Shown: positions 44,010 through 52,571 of the stretch, piece by piece
How positions within the stretch are numbered: position 1 is the first letter of the stretch
How the letters are laid out: each line of letters opens with the position of its first letter
Source: UBA1205 sp045598105
GTDB lineage: Bacteria; Bacteroidota; Bacteroidia; Bacteroidales; WCHB1-69
Assembly: GCA_045598105.1 (NCBI GenBank)
Contig: JAZLLK010000037.1
Span: 37,760 to 101,759 of the forward strand
DNA length: 64,000 nt
Direction: 5' to 3'
Position numbers and translations under genes: made by a program
The notes under the pieces: generated by a model
What the model saw: the letters and a program-made list of their open reading frames with translations, nothing else
What the model was told of the DNA's origin: nothing
Databases searched by the model: none

Positions 44010-44385
44010 TTAAAAAAAATCATTAGGATTTTGCATATTTTTCATGGTTTCGGATTTTTTTTGCACGAATTTATCAAACTTTTTCTTAAGCCTGTATCCG
44101 TATATACATGCACCTAATGCAAATCCGCAAAGGTATTTAATATCATTCCATATTGAAAAATCTGCACAATATGTAGTAACAATCATCCGCTTGAGACATG
44201 TAATTGCCAAATTCAATAGCATTTAGATGATACTGCTTAATAACTTTTAAGATAGGATTATTATTAAGCAAATTATCCGGATTAACCGTAGAAGCAAAAG
44301 GTTTTTTAACACCTTTGTCTCTCCAATACGACCAAACACGACCACCTTTTGATACCTCAGCTGTTGTATCTACATATTTTTCCAT
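44010..44385 (-). pseudogene. Frameshifted remnant resembling phage/conjugative polyvalent-protein genes
   Basis: Two overlapping minus-strand frames read as one broken protein. The first (44385 to 44143) gives GGRVWSYWRDKGVKKPF, NPDNLLNNNPIL and NAIEFGNYMSQADDCYYI. The second (44222 to 44010) continues with CADFSIWNDIKYLCGF and a Lys-rich end. The pattern of a W-SYW-KG-PF start, then AIEFGNW-S-EDR, then a helix ending in GF resembles proteins of phage and conjugative elements carrying large polyvalent-protein-associated segments, as I remember them. A frame change near 44165 would join the halves. Function lost or unknown; the resemblance needs a profile search. Confidence 0.45.
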
Positions 44386-44507
44386 TCTACCCTACAATTA
44401 GTTTTCTTGTTGCTTTTCCTTTTACGGGTCTTAAATTGGAAAATGCTTTTTTCTGACAAAGTCTGCTCCCGTTTTTTTACATCTGCAATAGGTTTCTTTA
44501 ACTTCAT
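44370..44507 (-). CDS. Small basic ORF (45 aa) in the accessory island
   Basis: Begins MKLKKPIADVKKREQTL and ends in a Lys/Arg-rich tail (KTRKRKSNKKTNCRVEWKNM). It overlaps the downstream pseudogene start by 16 bases in another frame. It could be a small DNA- or RNA-binding protein, an antitoxin-like partner or chance; no homology is recognised. Confidence 0.35.
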   Translation of the reverse strand: MKLKKPIADVKKREQTLSEKSIFQFKTRKRKSNKKTNCRVEWKNM

Positions 44508-44584
44508 GTGTTTATGTTTTTCAATTATAAAAAAAAATTTTCATTTTTTTCGTTTTGTATTGTTTTTTATTGTACTTTTGCATG

Positions 44585-44628
44585 TACATCCGCTTCGGGA
44601 TTTAGTCCTTTGTGCGGGTGTTTTTTTT
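44585..44628 (+). ncRNA. Candidate short RNA with its own promoter and terminator
   Basis: A TACTTTTG -7 box at 44573-44580 is followed at once by a hairpin: ACATCCGC (44586-44593) pairs with GCGGGTGT (44614-44621) round a 20-nt loop, then eight T residues (44621-44628). A transcript would be only about 45 nt. It could also encode the 7-residue peptide MYIRFGI from ATG 44582. It is antisense and convergent to the minus-strand genes around it. Confidence 0.3.
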
Positions 44629-45055
44629 ATACTATATTATACAATTCTAAATAGTTATCATTATCCTCACCTATTTTACTATTATCCAAAACAACTAATT
44701 CTATACGTCTTTTTCCTGCAATAATACAATAACCTATAATCTTAAAACAAGCATAGAATTTTTTACTTTGCCATCCACTTTTAATATTTTTATCAATATA
44801 AAAAGGCTTAAAATTTTCAACTGCTAATTTCAAATTCAATGCGTTAATTGTACTTTTATAGCTTCTACAAGCAATATAAGAAATATGCTTTACGCTTTGC
44901 TTTGATATTGCTATATCACAATTTAAGTACTTATTATAATAAGTTTTACCTACATGAATAGATAATTTTTCTGTAAGCAATAAACGCCTACAACTTTTTG
45001 CTTCATTACTATTACCTTTAGGTATATCAAAATTATTATAACAATCTAACCTCAT
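44627..45055 (-). CDS. Accessory protein, possibly LPD3/BECR-nuclease-like
   Basis: A 142-residue protein with no signal peptide. The order IAISKQSVKHISYIACRSYKS, ALNLKLAVENFKPFYID, then KFYACFKIIGYCIIAGKRRIELVVLD (split here) resembles the small alpha/beta domain of phage and polymorphic-toxin BECR-fold nucleases and the LPD3 domain: a K-SVKH motif, a helix, then two beta strands with Y-C-I and E-V-L. No catalytic set can be confirmed. It sits among broken ORFs in a low-GC island. It may be a toxin remnant or a phage-derived protein. Confidence 0.4.
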   Translation of the reverse strand: MRLDCYNNFDIPKGNSNEAKSCRRLLLTEKLSIHVGKTYYNKYLNCDIAISKQSVKHISYIACRSYKSTINALNLKLAVENFKPFYIDKNIKSGWQSKKFYACFKIIGYCIIAGKRRIELVVLDNSKIGEDNDNYLELYNIV

Positions 45056-45056
45056 A

Positions 45057-45158
45057 CTATAACCTTGCCTTAGTGTATTCTAAAGTTATTTTACTCGCTA
45101 AGTCTGCATCAACCTGCGATACTCCGTACTTACCCGTAAGCAACTGTAAGATATTCAA
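45057..45158 (-). pseudogene. Possible gene-end fragment (33 codons)
   Basis: A minus-strand frame reading LNILQLLTGKYGVSQVDADL then ASKITLEYTKARL, ending 1 base before the next ORF's start. It has protein-like composition but no proper start codon (only TTG). It is probably the 3' end of a lost gene of the accessory island. Confidence 0.25.
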
Positions 45159-45259
45159 GTAAAACCATTACAACTATATAAAACACACGTATTTGTATTT
45201 TTTTATATGCTGTTCGTAAAAAAAAATGCGGCATATCACTTTTATATAATAAAAAATAC

Positions 45260-45267
45260 TATCTTTG
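45260..45267 (+). promoter_or_regulatory. -7 box (TATCTTTG) for the small lipoprotein
   Basis: TAnnTTTG match, 27 bases before the ATG at 45295. Confidence 0.6.
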
Positions 45268-45294
45268 TATCCGCAACTATAAACAAACATTCTT

Positions 45295-45603
45295 ATGAAA
45301 AAGTTCATTATTATTATGGCCGCATGGGCCATGGTAACTGCTTGTGGCAGTTGCCAAAAAGACAAATGCCAGGGTTCACTCATACTGGTGAACACACAGG
45401 ATGAATCCGTTAATTACAAAGTTACTGACACCGAAAATCCGGACCCCAAACACACCTATCAGGGCAACATCATGAGTCAAAAATCTGCGGTATTACACCG
45501 CATAGAAGCTCCTACCGACTACGTGTGCGAATGCTCCTGTGAGGACAATAATGTACAATATGTACATTTGTCCTGTGTAGAAACTAAAACGGTAAAATTC
45601 TAA
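45295..45603 (+). CDS. Small lipoprotein of unknown function
   Basis: A 102-residue protein with a type II signal peptide: MKKFIIIMAAWAMVTAC with the lipid-modified Cys at residue 17. The mature part is Cys-rich (CGSCQKDKC, CECSCEDNN, LSCVE) and may hold disulfides in the periplasm or at the outer membrane. No known domain is seen. It is monocistronic, with a -7 box upstream and a 13-bp stem terminator downstream. Confidence 0.8.
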   Translation: MKKFIIIMAAWAMVTACGSCQKDKCQGSLILVNTQDESVNYKVTDTENPDPKHTYQGNIMSQKSAVLHRIEAPTDYVCECSCEDNNVQYVHLSCVETKTVKF

Positions 45604-45629
45604 ATTTCTGTGTGTTAATGGCATAGTCT

Positions 45630-45672
45630 AGGTATGGGAATACGCCTTATGGTATATTCCCATACCTTATTT
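45630..45672 (+). terminator. Terminator after the small lipoprotein
   Basis: Perfect 13-bp arms AGGTATGGGAATA / TATTCCCATACCT, then TATTTTG. Confidence 0.8.
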
Positions 45673-45711
45673 TGTCCGCACCTGCATTATAACAATTATA
45701 ATGCCTTGCGA

Positions 45712-45753
45712 AAAAAAATAAGCCCGAATAGCCGTTCCGGCCTTCGGACTTAT
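45712..45753 (-). terminator. Terminator after fba
   Basis: On the minus strand, arms AGTCCGAAGGCC / GGCTATTCGGGCT (one bulge) followed by TTATTTTTTT. Confidence 0.75.
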
Positions 45754-45773
45754 ATATTCACAATGGGTATCCC

Positions 45774-46745
45774 CTATTCTACTCTATTGGCACTGCCTAA
45801 CACATTGATAATTTTGTGTTTATATAATTCCTTCAGTTTTTCACGGGCAGGTCCTAAATATTTACGGGGATCAAATTCTCCCGGATTTTCAGCCAATACT
45901 TTTCTTACGGCAGCCGTCATAGCCAAGCGACCGTCGGAATCTATATTAATTTTGCATACAGCCGAGGTAGCAGCTCTACGCAACTGTTCTTCAGGAACAC
46001 CGGCAGAATTTTCTATTTTACCGCCATATTGGTTTATTTCAGCCACTATATCCTGCGGTACCGAAGATGAACCATGTAATACTATGGGGAAACCGGGAAT
46101 ACGTTTTTCCACCTCTTCCAATATGTCAAAACGCAAAGGAGGAATAGCTTCACCGGGCTTAACCTTGAATTTAAATGCACCATGTGATGTGCCTATGGAT
46201 ATGGCCAGTGAATCTACGCCGGTACGCTTTACAAAATCTTCCACCTCTTCAGGACGCGTGTAGGTGTGCTTTTCGGCAGTTACCTCATCTTCTATGCCTG
46301 CCAGCACTCCTAATTCACCCTCTACGGTAACATCATACTGATGAGCATATTCCACCACCTTTTTGGTTAATGCTATGTTCTCTTCATAGCTCAAATGTGA
46401 ACCATCTATCATTACCGATGAAAAACCGGTTTCTATACATGATTTACACAATTCAAAACTGTCACCATGATCCAAATGTAATACTATAGGAATATCACAA
46501 CCCAATTCATGCGCATATTCGGTAGCACCTTTAGCCATGTTTTTTAATAAATTTTGATTAGCATACTTTCTGGCACCGCTTGATACCTGCAGTATAACAG
46601 GTGATTTGGTTTCCACACAAGCCATAATAATGGCTTGTAACTGCTCCAGATTGTTAAAATTAAAAGCCGGAATGGCATACTTGCCTGCCATGGCCTTTTT
46701 GAAAATTTCTCTTGAATTTACTAAACCTAATTCTTTATATGTCAT
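45774..46745 (-). CDS. fba: Class II fructose-bisphosphate aldolase
   Basis: Zinc-dependent aldolase of glycolysis and gluconeogenesis. Zinc and catalytic motifs: VLHLDHGDSFE, SVMIDGSHLSYEEN, the zinc His in SIGTSHGAFKF and VLHGSSSVP. I set the start at MTYKELGLVNSREIF, because a longer reading to 46814 would run through the -7 box at 46778-46785. The resulting 323-residue length suits the family. Monocistronic with its own terminator. Confidence 0.95.
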   Translation of the reverse strand: MTYKELGLVNSREIFKKAMAGKYAIPAFNFNNLEQLQAIIMACVETKSPVILQVSSGARKYANQNLLKNMAKGATEYAHELGCDIPIVLHLDHGDSFELCKSCIETGFSSVMIDGSHLSYEENIALTKKVVEYAHQYDVTVEGELGVLAGIEDEVTAEKHTYTRPEEVEDFVKRTGVDSLAISIGTSHGAFKFKVKPGEAIPPLRFDILEEVEKRIPGFPIVLHGSSSVPQDIVAEINQYGGKIENSAGVPEEQLRRAATSAVCKINIDSDGRLAMTAAVRKVLAENPGEFDPRKYLGPAREKLKELYKHKIINVLGSANRVE

Positions 46746-46777
46746 AACTGATATTTTTTGTGCTTTTTCAATTTTTG

Positions 46778-46785
46778 CAAAATTA
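46778..46785 (-). promoter_or_regulatory. -7 box (TAATTTTG) for fba
   Basis: TAnnTTTG match on the minus strand, 32 bases before the chosen fba ATG, and inside the rejected longer reading. Confidence 0.55.
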
Positions 46786-46891
46786 CCACTTTTAAATTGA
46801 TTTATACTTACCAAACGCTTAAAAAATAGTTTTTTTTATTTTTTTCCCTTATTATTATACCCTATATGAGCTCATGCTCAAATAAAAATAG

Positions 46892-46899
46892 TACCTTTG
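46892..46899 (+). promoter_or_regulatory. -7 box (TACCTTTG) for the DUF4293-uvrB pair
   Basis: Exact TAnnTTTG match, 25 bases upstream of the ATG at 46925. Confidence 0.7.
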
Positions 46900-46924
46900 C
46901 ATTTTATTAACAACATTTAAAAAT

Positions 46925-47398
46925 ATGATACAAAGAATTCAATCATTGTTACTTGTATTGGCAGCCGCCTGCTTTATAGCTGCCTGTTTCCTGCCACTGG
47001 GCACTATCACCACCGATTACGCATTGTATGAATATAATGCATGGTCACTCCATGACTGCACTCCGGATGCACAAGTAATACATCAAAACTATATTATAGG
47101 TTTAATTGATTGCATATTAGCAGCATTGGCACTGGTTACCGTGTTTCTGTATCGTAAACGTCCTCTCCAATGTAAATTGTGCCTGGCCGGCATGTTCTTA
47201 AATTTGCTGCTCATAGTACTCATAAGTATGGTATTTCCTGATTGGATATACAAAAAAATGGACATAATTAACGGCAACGAAATGGTTATGTCTATGTGGG
47301 CAATGCTGTCTATTATACCGGCTTTGCTTTTCTACCTGGCCGAAAAGTTCATTACCCGTGATGAAAAACTGGTTAGAGCAGCTGACCATTTACGCTAA
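46925..47398 (+). CDS. DUF4293 family membrane protein
   Basis: A 157-residue protein with four membrane helices. The start MIQRIQSLLLVLAAACFIA is the hallmark of DUF4293 proteins, which are confined to Bacteroidota and have no known function. The second half has KRPLQCKLCLAGMFLNLLLI and ends in a short cytosolic tail VRAADHLR. It lies 10 bases upstream of uvrB. Confidence 0.85.
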   Translation: MIQRIQSLLLVLAAACFIAACFLPLGTITTDYALYEYNAWSLHDCTPDAQVIHQNYIIGLIDCILAALALVTVFLYRKRPLQCKLCLAGMFLNLLLIVLISMVFPDWIYKKMDIINGNEMVMSMWAMLSIIPALLFYLAEKFITRDEKLVRAADHLR

Positions 47399-47408
47399 AT
47401 AATACATC

Positions 47409-49430
47409 ATGAATTTTAAATTACATGCCCCCTTTACCCCTTCAGGCGACCAGCCCGAAGCTATAAAGGCTCTGGTAAAAGGTCTGCAACAGGGTGACAT
47501 GCACCAAACACTACTCGGCGTTACCGGCTCGGGAAAAACTTTCACCATAGCTAACGTATTGGCCCAAATTAACCGCCCTGCCCTCATTCTTAGCCATAAT
47601 AAAACATTGGCAGCCCAACTTTACGCCGAATTTAAAGACTTTTTTCCCGAAAATGCCGTAGAATACTTTGTATCATATTACGACTACTACCAGCCTGAGG
47701 CCTATATCCCTACCACCAATACCTACATTAAAAAAGACCTGGCTATTAATGAAGAAATAGACAAAATGAGGCTCAACGCCACCTCCGCCCTACTCTCAGG
47801 ACGCCGTGATGTAATAGTAATATCATCAGTATCATGTATATACGGTATAGGCAACCCGGAAGAATTTGCCAAAGGAACCCAACACTTACATGTAGGGGAT
47901 ACCATATCACGTAATGTATTATTGCGTAATTTGGTAGCTGCCCTCTATAGCCGCACCGAAATGAGCCTGGAAAGAGGTAAATTTCGAGTACAGGGTGATA
48001 CATTAGATATATATCCCGCCTACGGGGAAATAGCCTACCGTATTATGTTTTGGGGAGACGATATAGAATCCATATCCGCCATTACCCCCACGGAAAATGC
48101 CATAGTAGAATCACTTAACGATGTTACCATATACCCTGCCAATATATTTGTTACATCTCAGGATATTATTAATCAGGCAGTAAAAGAAATTCAATACGAC
48201 CTTCATGACCGCACAGAATACTTTCACGAAATAGGTAAACATCAGGAAGCCAAACTGCTTGAAGAACGTGTAACCTACGATTTGGAAATGATTAAAGAAT
48301 TGGGCTATTGCTCCGGTATAGAAAACTATTCCCGATATTTTGACCGCCGCAAACCTAATACCCGCCCTTTCTGCCTGCTAGACTATTTTCCTAAAGATTT
48401 CATTACGGTAATAGACGAAAGCCACGTTACCGTGCCTCAAATAGGCGGCATGTATGGAGGCGACCGTTCCCGAAAAATGAATTTGGTAGAATATGGCTAC
48501 CGCCTGCCATCAGCATTGGATAACCGTCCCCTTAAATTTGATGAATTTGAACAACTTACCCATCAATGCATATACATATCGGCTACCCCTGCAAACTGGG
48601 AGCTGGAACAAAGCAACGGCATAATAGTAGAACAGGTAGTACGTCCTACAGGACTGCTTGACCCCGTAATAGAAGTGCGTCCCTGTACCCATCAGGTGGA
48701 CGACCTGCTGGAAGAAATAGACAAAACAGTAAGCCAAAATGAACGTGTATTGGTTACCACCCTCACCAAAAGAATGGCGGAAGACCTGTGCCAATACCTC
48801 ATCCGTATGGACGTACGTACCCAATACATCCACTCCGACATAGATACCATGGACCGCGTGGAAATATTACAACAACTGCGTGACGGTGCCATTGATGTAC
48901 TGGTGGGCGTAAACCTGCTACGTGAAGGCCTTGACCTTCCTGAAGTATCACTCGTAGCCATACTCGACGCCGATAAAGAAGGCTTCCTCCGCTCCGAACG
49001 CTCCCTTACACAAACAGCAGGCCGCGCCGCCCGTAACGCTAACGGCCGCGTAATATTCTATGCCGATAAAATAACCAAATCTATGAAGGCAACTATGGAT
49101 ACCACGGCCAAACGTCGTAAAAAACAAATGGCATACAATGAATTACACCATATAGTGCCCAAAACAGTACAACGAAACCGCTCCACCACCGTGTTCACCA
49201 CCGCCATAGAAGAAAAAATAATCAACGCAAACAAAGAATGGGAAGAAAAATCTAAACAAAAACTTGAAATAGATGCAACTATTAATCTTAATACCAATGA
49301 TATAAACAAACTTATAAATGCTAAAACCAAAGCCATGGAAAACGCAGCCAAAGAACTTGATTTTATACTGGCCGCACAATTAAGAGACGAAATATCCCTT
49401 CTGAAAAAACAAAAAAAGCAACAAATTTAA
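47409..49430 (+). CDS. uvrB: Excinuclease ABC subunit B
   Basis: DNA damage recognition helicase of nucleotide excision repair, loaded by UvrA and recruiting UvrC. Walker A is GVTGSGKTFTIANV, the beta-hairpin region YYDYYQPEAYIPTTNTYIKK (split), the DEAD-like VIDESHVTVPQ, motif V VGVNLLREGLDLPEVSLVA and motif VI SLTQTAGRAARNANG. The C-terminal UVR motif for UvrC contact is AAKELDFILAAQLRDEI. Length 673 aa is normal. Its stop lies inside a hairpin that serves as the terminator of the convergent dnaA. Confidence 0.98.
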   Translation: MNFKLHAPFTPSGDQPEAIKALVKGLQQGDMHQTLLGVTGSGKTFTIANVLAQINRPALILSHNKTLAAQLYAEFKDFFPENAVEYFVSYYDYYQPEAYIPTTNTYIKKDLAINEEIDKMRLNATSALLSGRRDVIVISSVSCIYGIGNPEEFAKGTQHLHVGDTISRNVLLRNLVAALYSRTEMSLERGKFRVQGDTLDIYPAYGEIAYRIMFWGDDIESISAITPTENAIVESLNDVTIYPANIFVTSQDIINQAVKEIQYDLHDRTEYFHEIGKHQEAKLLEERVTYDLEMIKELGYCSGIENYSRYFDRRKPNTRPFCLLDYFPKDFITVIDESHVTVPQIGGMYGGDRSRKMNLVEYGYRLPSALDNRPLKFDEFEQLTHQCIYISATPANWELEQSNGIIVEQVVRPTGLLDPVIEVRPCTHQVDDLLEEIDKTVSQNERVLVTTLTKRMAEDLCQYLIRMDVRTQYIHSDIDTMDRVEILQQLRDGAIDVLVGVNLLREGLDLPEVSLVAILDADKEGFLRSERSLTQTAGRAARNANGRVIFYADKITKSMKATMDTTAKRRKKQMAYNELHHIVPKTVQRNRSTTVFTTAIEEKIINANKEWEEKSKQKLEIDATINLNTNDINKLINAKTKAMENAAKELDFILAAQLRDEISLLKKQKKQQI

Positions 49431-49437
49431 TTGTTGC
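49411..49437 (-). terminator. dnaA terminator, overlapping the uvrB stop
   Basis: Stem GCAACAA (49418-49424) / TTGTTGC (49431-49437); on the minus strand it is followed by seven T residues. The stem overlaps the last codons of uvrB. Confidence 0.7.
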
Positions 49438-49464
49438 CTATATATGGGTAACCTTAAAATGTGA

Positions 49465-50904
49465 TTAAGAATTTCTTAATACCTTATCTATTGCATCTAA
49501 CTGCTCTTTGAATTTTTTATCAGTCTCCTTTAAGTTATCTATAGTTCTACATGCATGCAATACCGTAGCATGATCCTTTTTACCACATTGCGTTCCTATT
49601 AAGGCCAACGATAAATCAGTGTACTTTTTGGCAAAAAACATAGATACCTGCCTCACCTGCACCACATCACGCTTACGCGATGAGGAAAACATTTCACTCA
49701 CAGGTATATTAAAATAATCACATACTACCTTTTGTATGTAATCTATAGATATTTCGTGCGCCGTATTACGCACAAATTTATCTATCATCTGCTTAGCCAA
49801 CTCCACTGTTATTTTCTTCTTGTTCAGCGACGACTGCGCCAATATGGATATAATAGCACCCTCTATTTCCCTTATATTGGTAACTATTCTACATGATAAA
49901 TATTCTATAACCTCCTCCGGTATGCTATCTATACCACTGTTATATAATTTATTGCGTATTATACGCATACGGGTTTCCTTGTCCGGAGCCTGCAAATCAG
50001 CCGACAATCCCCACTTAAAACGGGACAACAATCTTTGCTCAAAACCTAATATCTCCGCAGGCGACTTGTCTGCAGTAATAATAATTTGACGATGCTTTTG
50101 ATGAAAATAATTAAATATATGAAAAAATACTTCCTGCGTTTTCTCCTTGCCGGCCAAAAACTGTATGTCATCTATAATGAGCATGTCTAACATTTGGTAA
50201 AAATGAACAAAGTCATTAATATTATTACCTCGTGCCGCCTCCACATACTGCTGCATAAAAGTATCGGAATCAACATATAATACCGTTAAATCAGGCCGAT
50301 TAATTTTAGCCTGCAACCCTATGGCATGCGCCAAATGCGTTTTACCCAAACCTACACCGGAATATAAAAACAATGGATTAAATGCCGTATTACCGGGATT
50401 CTCGGCTATGGCATAGCCGGCAGCACGAGCCAATCGGTTACACTCGCCTTCTATAAAATTGTCAAAATTTAAGTCCTTATTCAATTGGGACTGTATGTTC
50501 ATCTTCTTTAAACCCGGTAACACAAAAGGATTAGGTATCTCCTTTTGCGACGTGTTCTCATCTATGCTGATGTTAATATTGCGGCTCTGCGACTCCAAAT
50601 TACCTACACCTGATGTGGGTAACACCATGGTGTTATCATTGGTAACCAATATTTGATACTCTACCTTGCCTTCAGGACCTAATACCCTGCGTATGGCACT
50701 TTTAAGTATTTGCCAATAGTTACCTTCTATCCATTCGTAATAGTATAAACTGGGTGTTTGTATCGTAAGGACATTATTTACCAAATTAATAGCCTTAATG
50801 GGAAGAAACCATGTGTTAAAACTGTTCTCTTCTATATTATCCCTTATGATGCTTAAGCACTCATTCCATACCGATGTACAATCACGAACAAAATCGTTAG
50901 CCAT
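49465..50904 (-). CDS. dnaA: Chromosomal replication initiator protein DnaA
   Basis: A 479-residue protein with domain I (residues 1-90, SFNTWFLPIKAI), a short linker, the AAA+ domain (Walker A YSGVGLGKTHLAHAIG; Walker B MLIIDDIQFL; sensor 1 ITADKSPAEI; sensor 2/box VII SRFKWGLSADL) and domain IV with the DNA-recognition helix CGKKDHATVLHACRTIDNL. It binds DnaA boxes at oriC and opens the duplex. It is convergent with uvrB and divergent from tilS. I see no cluster of TTATCCACA-type boxes next to it, so the origin is not evident here. Confidence 0.98.
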   Translation of the reverse strand: MANDFVRDCTSVWNECLSIIRDNIEENSFNTWFLPIKAINLVNNVLTIQTPSLYYYEWIEGNYWQILKSAIRRVLGPEGKVEYQILVTNDNTMVLPTSGVGNLESQSRNINISIDENTSQKEIPNPFVLPGLKKMNIQSQLNKDLNFDNFIEGECNRLARAAGYAIAENPGNTAFNPLFLYSGVGLGKTHLAHAIGLQAKINRPDLTVLYVDSDTFMQQYVEAARGNNINDFVHFYQMLDMLIIDDIQFLAGKEKTQEVFFHIFNYFHQKHRQIIITADKSPAEILGFEQRLLSRFKWGLSADLQAPDKETRMRIIRNKLYNSGIDSIPEEVIEYLSCRIVTNIREIEGAIISILAQSSLNKKKITVELAKQMIDKFVRNTAHEISIDYIQKVVCDYFNIPVSEMFSSSRKRDVVQVRQVSMFFAKKYTDLSLALIGTQCGKKDHATVLHACRTIDNLKETDKKFKEQLDAIDKVLRNS

Positions 50905-51009
50905 TATATTCCATTTTTTGCGTTTTATTCACTATAGTAAAAAACAAAAATAATACCCCACTATTTTTCAAATATTTAGCATTCTCTTTTTGCCTTCACT
51001 TTCAAACTG

Positions 51010-51017
51010 CAAAGATA
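51010..51017 (-). promoter_or_regulatory. -7 box (TATCTTTG) for dnaA
   Basis: TAnnTTTG match on the minus strand, about 105 bases upstream of the dnaA ATG, leaving a long leader. Confidence 0.6.
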
Positions 51018-51230
51018 GGTAAAAAAAAGTTTAGAAAAAAATATTTTTACACCATATTTTTAAAAATAAAAATGTATAATGTTTAAGTTGATTATTATCA
51101 TAGTACTGTAAATAAGCTAAATACACATTTTGCTATATAAACTATTAACAAAAACTATTTGGGCACGGCTCATTTTCACTTTTCATGATATTGTTAATAT
51201 ATTATACCGCAAGCCTGTAAAAAAAAATGG

Positions 51231-51238
51231 TATTTTTG
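51231..51238 (+). promoter_or_regulatory. -7 box (TATTTTTG) for tilS, leaderless arrangement
   Basis: TAnnTTTG match with 4 nt between the box and the tilS ATG at 51243; the predicted transcript starts at or beside the start codon. Confidence 0.6.
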
Positions 51239-51242
51239 CAAT

Positions 51243-52571
51243 ATGAAACAACAGTTTGAAACATATATACACACCCGTCATTTGCTCACACCTCAGTCTC
51301 ATGTGCTTTTGGCCATAAGCGGTGGCGCCGATTCTATGGTAATGCTACACCTGTTTGAACAACTGAACTACCCCATAGCCATAGCCCATTGTAATTTTCA
51401 ACTAAGAGGCAATGACGCCTTACGTGATGAAGAATTTGTACTGCAATATGCACACACACACCATATACCTATACATAATATAAGATTTAATACCACCGAG
51501 TATTGCCAACAACATAATATTTCTATAGAAATGGGCGCACGCCAACTGCGATACGAATGGTTTGACCTACTTATACATCAATATCATTACACCTGCCTGG
51601 CTACCGCCCACCACATGGACGACTCCCTGGAAACCTTCTTCCTAAATGCCATACGCAAAACAGGCATTAGCGGCCTGCACGGTATACTGCCCCAATCCGG
51701 CTACATTATTCGCCCCATGCTGTTTTGTACCAAAAAAGATATACTCCAATATGCACATACACACCATCTTAACTATATGGAAGACTATACCAATAACGAA
51801 GACGATGTACAACGAAACTTCATCCGCCTGCATATTATACCCCTGTTTGAACAACTCCGACCCGACTTTAAACCTAACCTGAACGCCACCACCCGTATAT
51901 TACATGAACAGGAACTTATATATAACCAACATATTAACAGCATAAAACAACGCATCATACACCAACAGGGCGACAATTACATTATCCCTATAGCCGACCT
52001 TACCTCACTACACCCCACCACTACCTACGTGTACGAATGCATACGCTCCTATGGCTTTAATTATAGCCAGGCCGAAAATATTACCCGCTCTTTACCACTG
52101 AACGAAGAAAAGACTTTCGCCTCTACAACATTTATCCTTACCAAAACACGCACACAACTCCTTATTCAACCATTATCCACTTTACTATCACCCAATTATA
52201 TCACCACTCCCATAACTGACATATCGGCTTTACAGGCCATGGGCATACAAGCGGAATTGGTTCCCCATACACCCGATTTTACATTCGAAAACAATAAAAA
52301 TACAGCTTATTTTGATTACGATCAAATACAATTTCCCCTCGCCATACGCTCATGGCAACAGGGTGATTACTTTTACCCCATACACGGAAAAGGAAAAAAG
52401 AAAATAAGCGACTTTTTTACCAATATTAAACTGAATAACAGCCAAAAACATCAAGCCCGACTGCTACTCCATGCCAATAATGACATATTGTGGATAATAG
52501 GCTATCGCAGCGATAACCGCTATGCGGTTACCGCCCATACACACACCATATTAATACTGCGTATATTATAA
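51243..52571 (+). CDS. tilS: tRNA(Ile)-lysidine synthase
   Basis: Adds lysine to C34 of the tRNA-Ile2 anticodon so that AUA is read as Ile; essential in most bacteria. The PP-loop is LLAISGGADSMVMLHLF, followed by AHCNFQLRG and ATAHHMDDSLETFFLNAIRKTG (split), GILPQSGYIIRPML, and the C-terminal TilS domain with IRSWQQGDYFYPIHGKGKKK (split). AUA is abundant in this genome's genes, in line with the need for this enzyme. Its last 6 bases overlap the convergent rseC-like gene. Confidence 0.96.
   Translation: MKQQFETYIHTRHLLTPQSHVLLAISGGADSMVMLHLFEQLNYPIAIAHCNFQLRGNDALRDEEFVLQYAHTHHIPIHNIRFNTTEYCQQHNISIEMGARQLRYEWFDLLIHQYHYTCLATAHHMDDSLETFFLNAIRKTGISGLHGILPQSGYIIRPMLFCTKKDILQYAHTHHLNYMEDYTNNEDDVQRNFIRLHIIPLFEQLRPDFKPNLNATTRILHEQELIYNQHINSIKQRIIHQQGDNYIIPIADLTSLHPTTTYVYECIRSYGFNYSQAENITRSLPLNEEKTFASTTFILTKTRTQLLIQPLSTLLSPNYITTPITDISALQAMGIQAELVPHTPDFTFENNKNTAYFDYDQIQFPLAIRSWQQGDYFYPIHGKGKKKISDFFTNIKLNNSQKHQARLLLHANNDILWIIGYRSDNRYAVTAHTHTILILRIL

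Larger units (their letters stand above)
50905..51242. other. dnaA-tilS divergent intergenic region
   Basis: An AT-rich 338-bp gap with one promoter facing each way (51010-51017 minus, 51231-51238 plus). I looked for TTATCCACA-like DnaA boxes and GATC clusters and found none convincing, so nothing here marks the replication origin. Confidence 0.6.

Noticed and set aside
44407..44724. 105-codon plus-strand ORF in the accessory island
   Set aside because: Very Phe/Leu/Tyr-rich from T runs, overlaps the terminator-like hairpin and opposing ORFs, and has no recognisable domain.
46746..46814. N-terminal extension of fba
   Set aside because: The additional 23 codons run through the fba -7 box and are absent from the family's usual N-terminus.
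50905..51242. Replication origin next to dnaA
   Set aside because: No cluster of DnaA boxes or other origin elements was visible in the divergent region.
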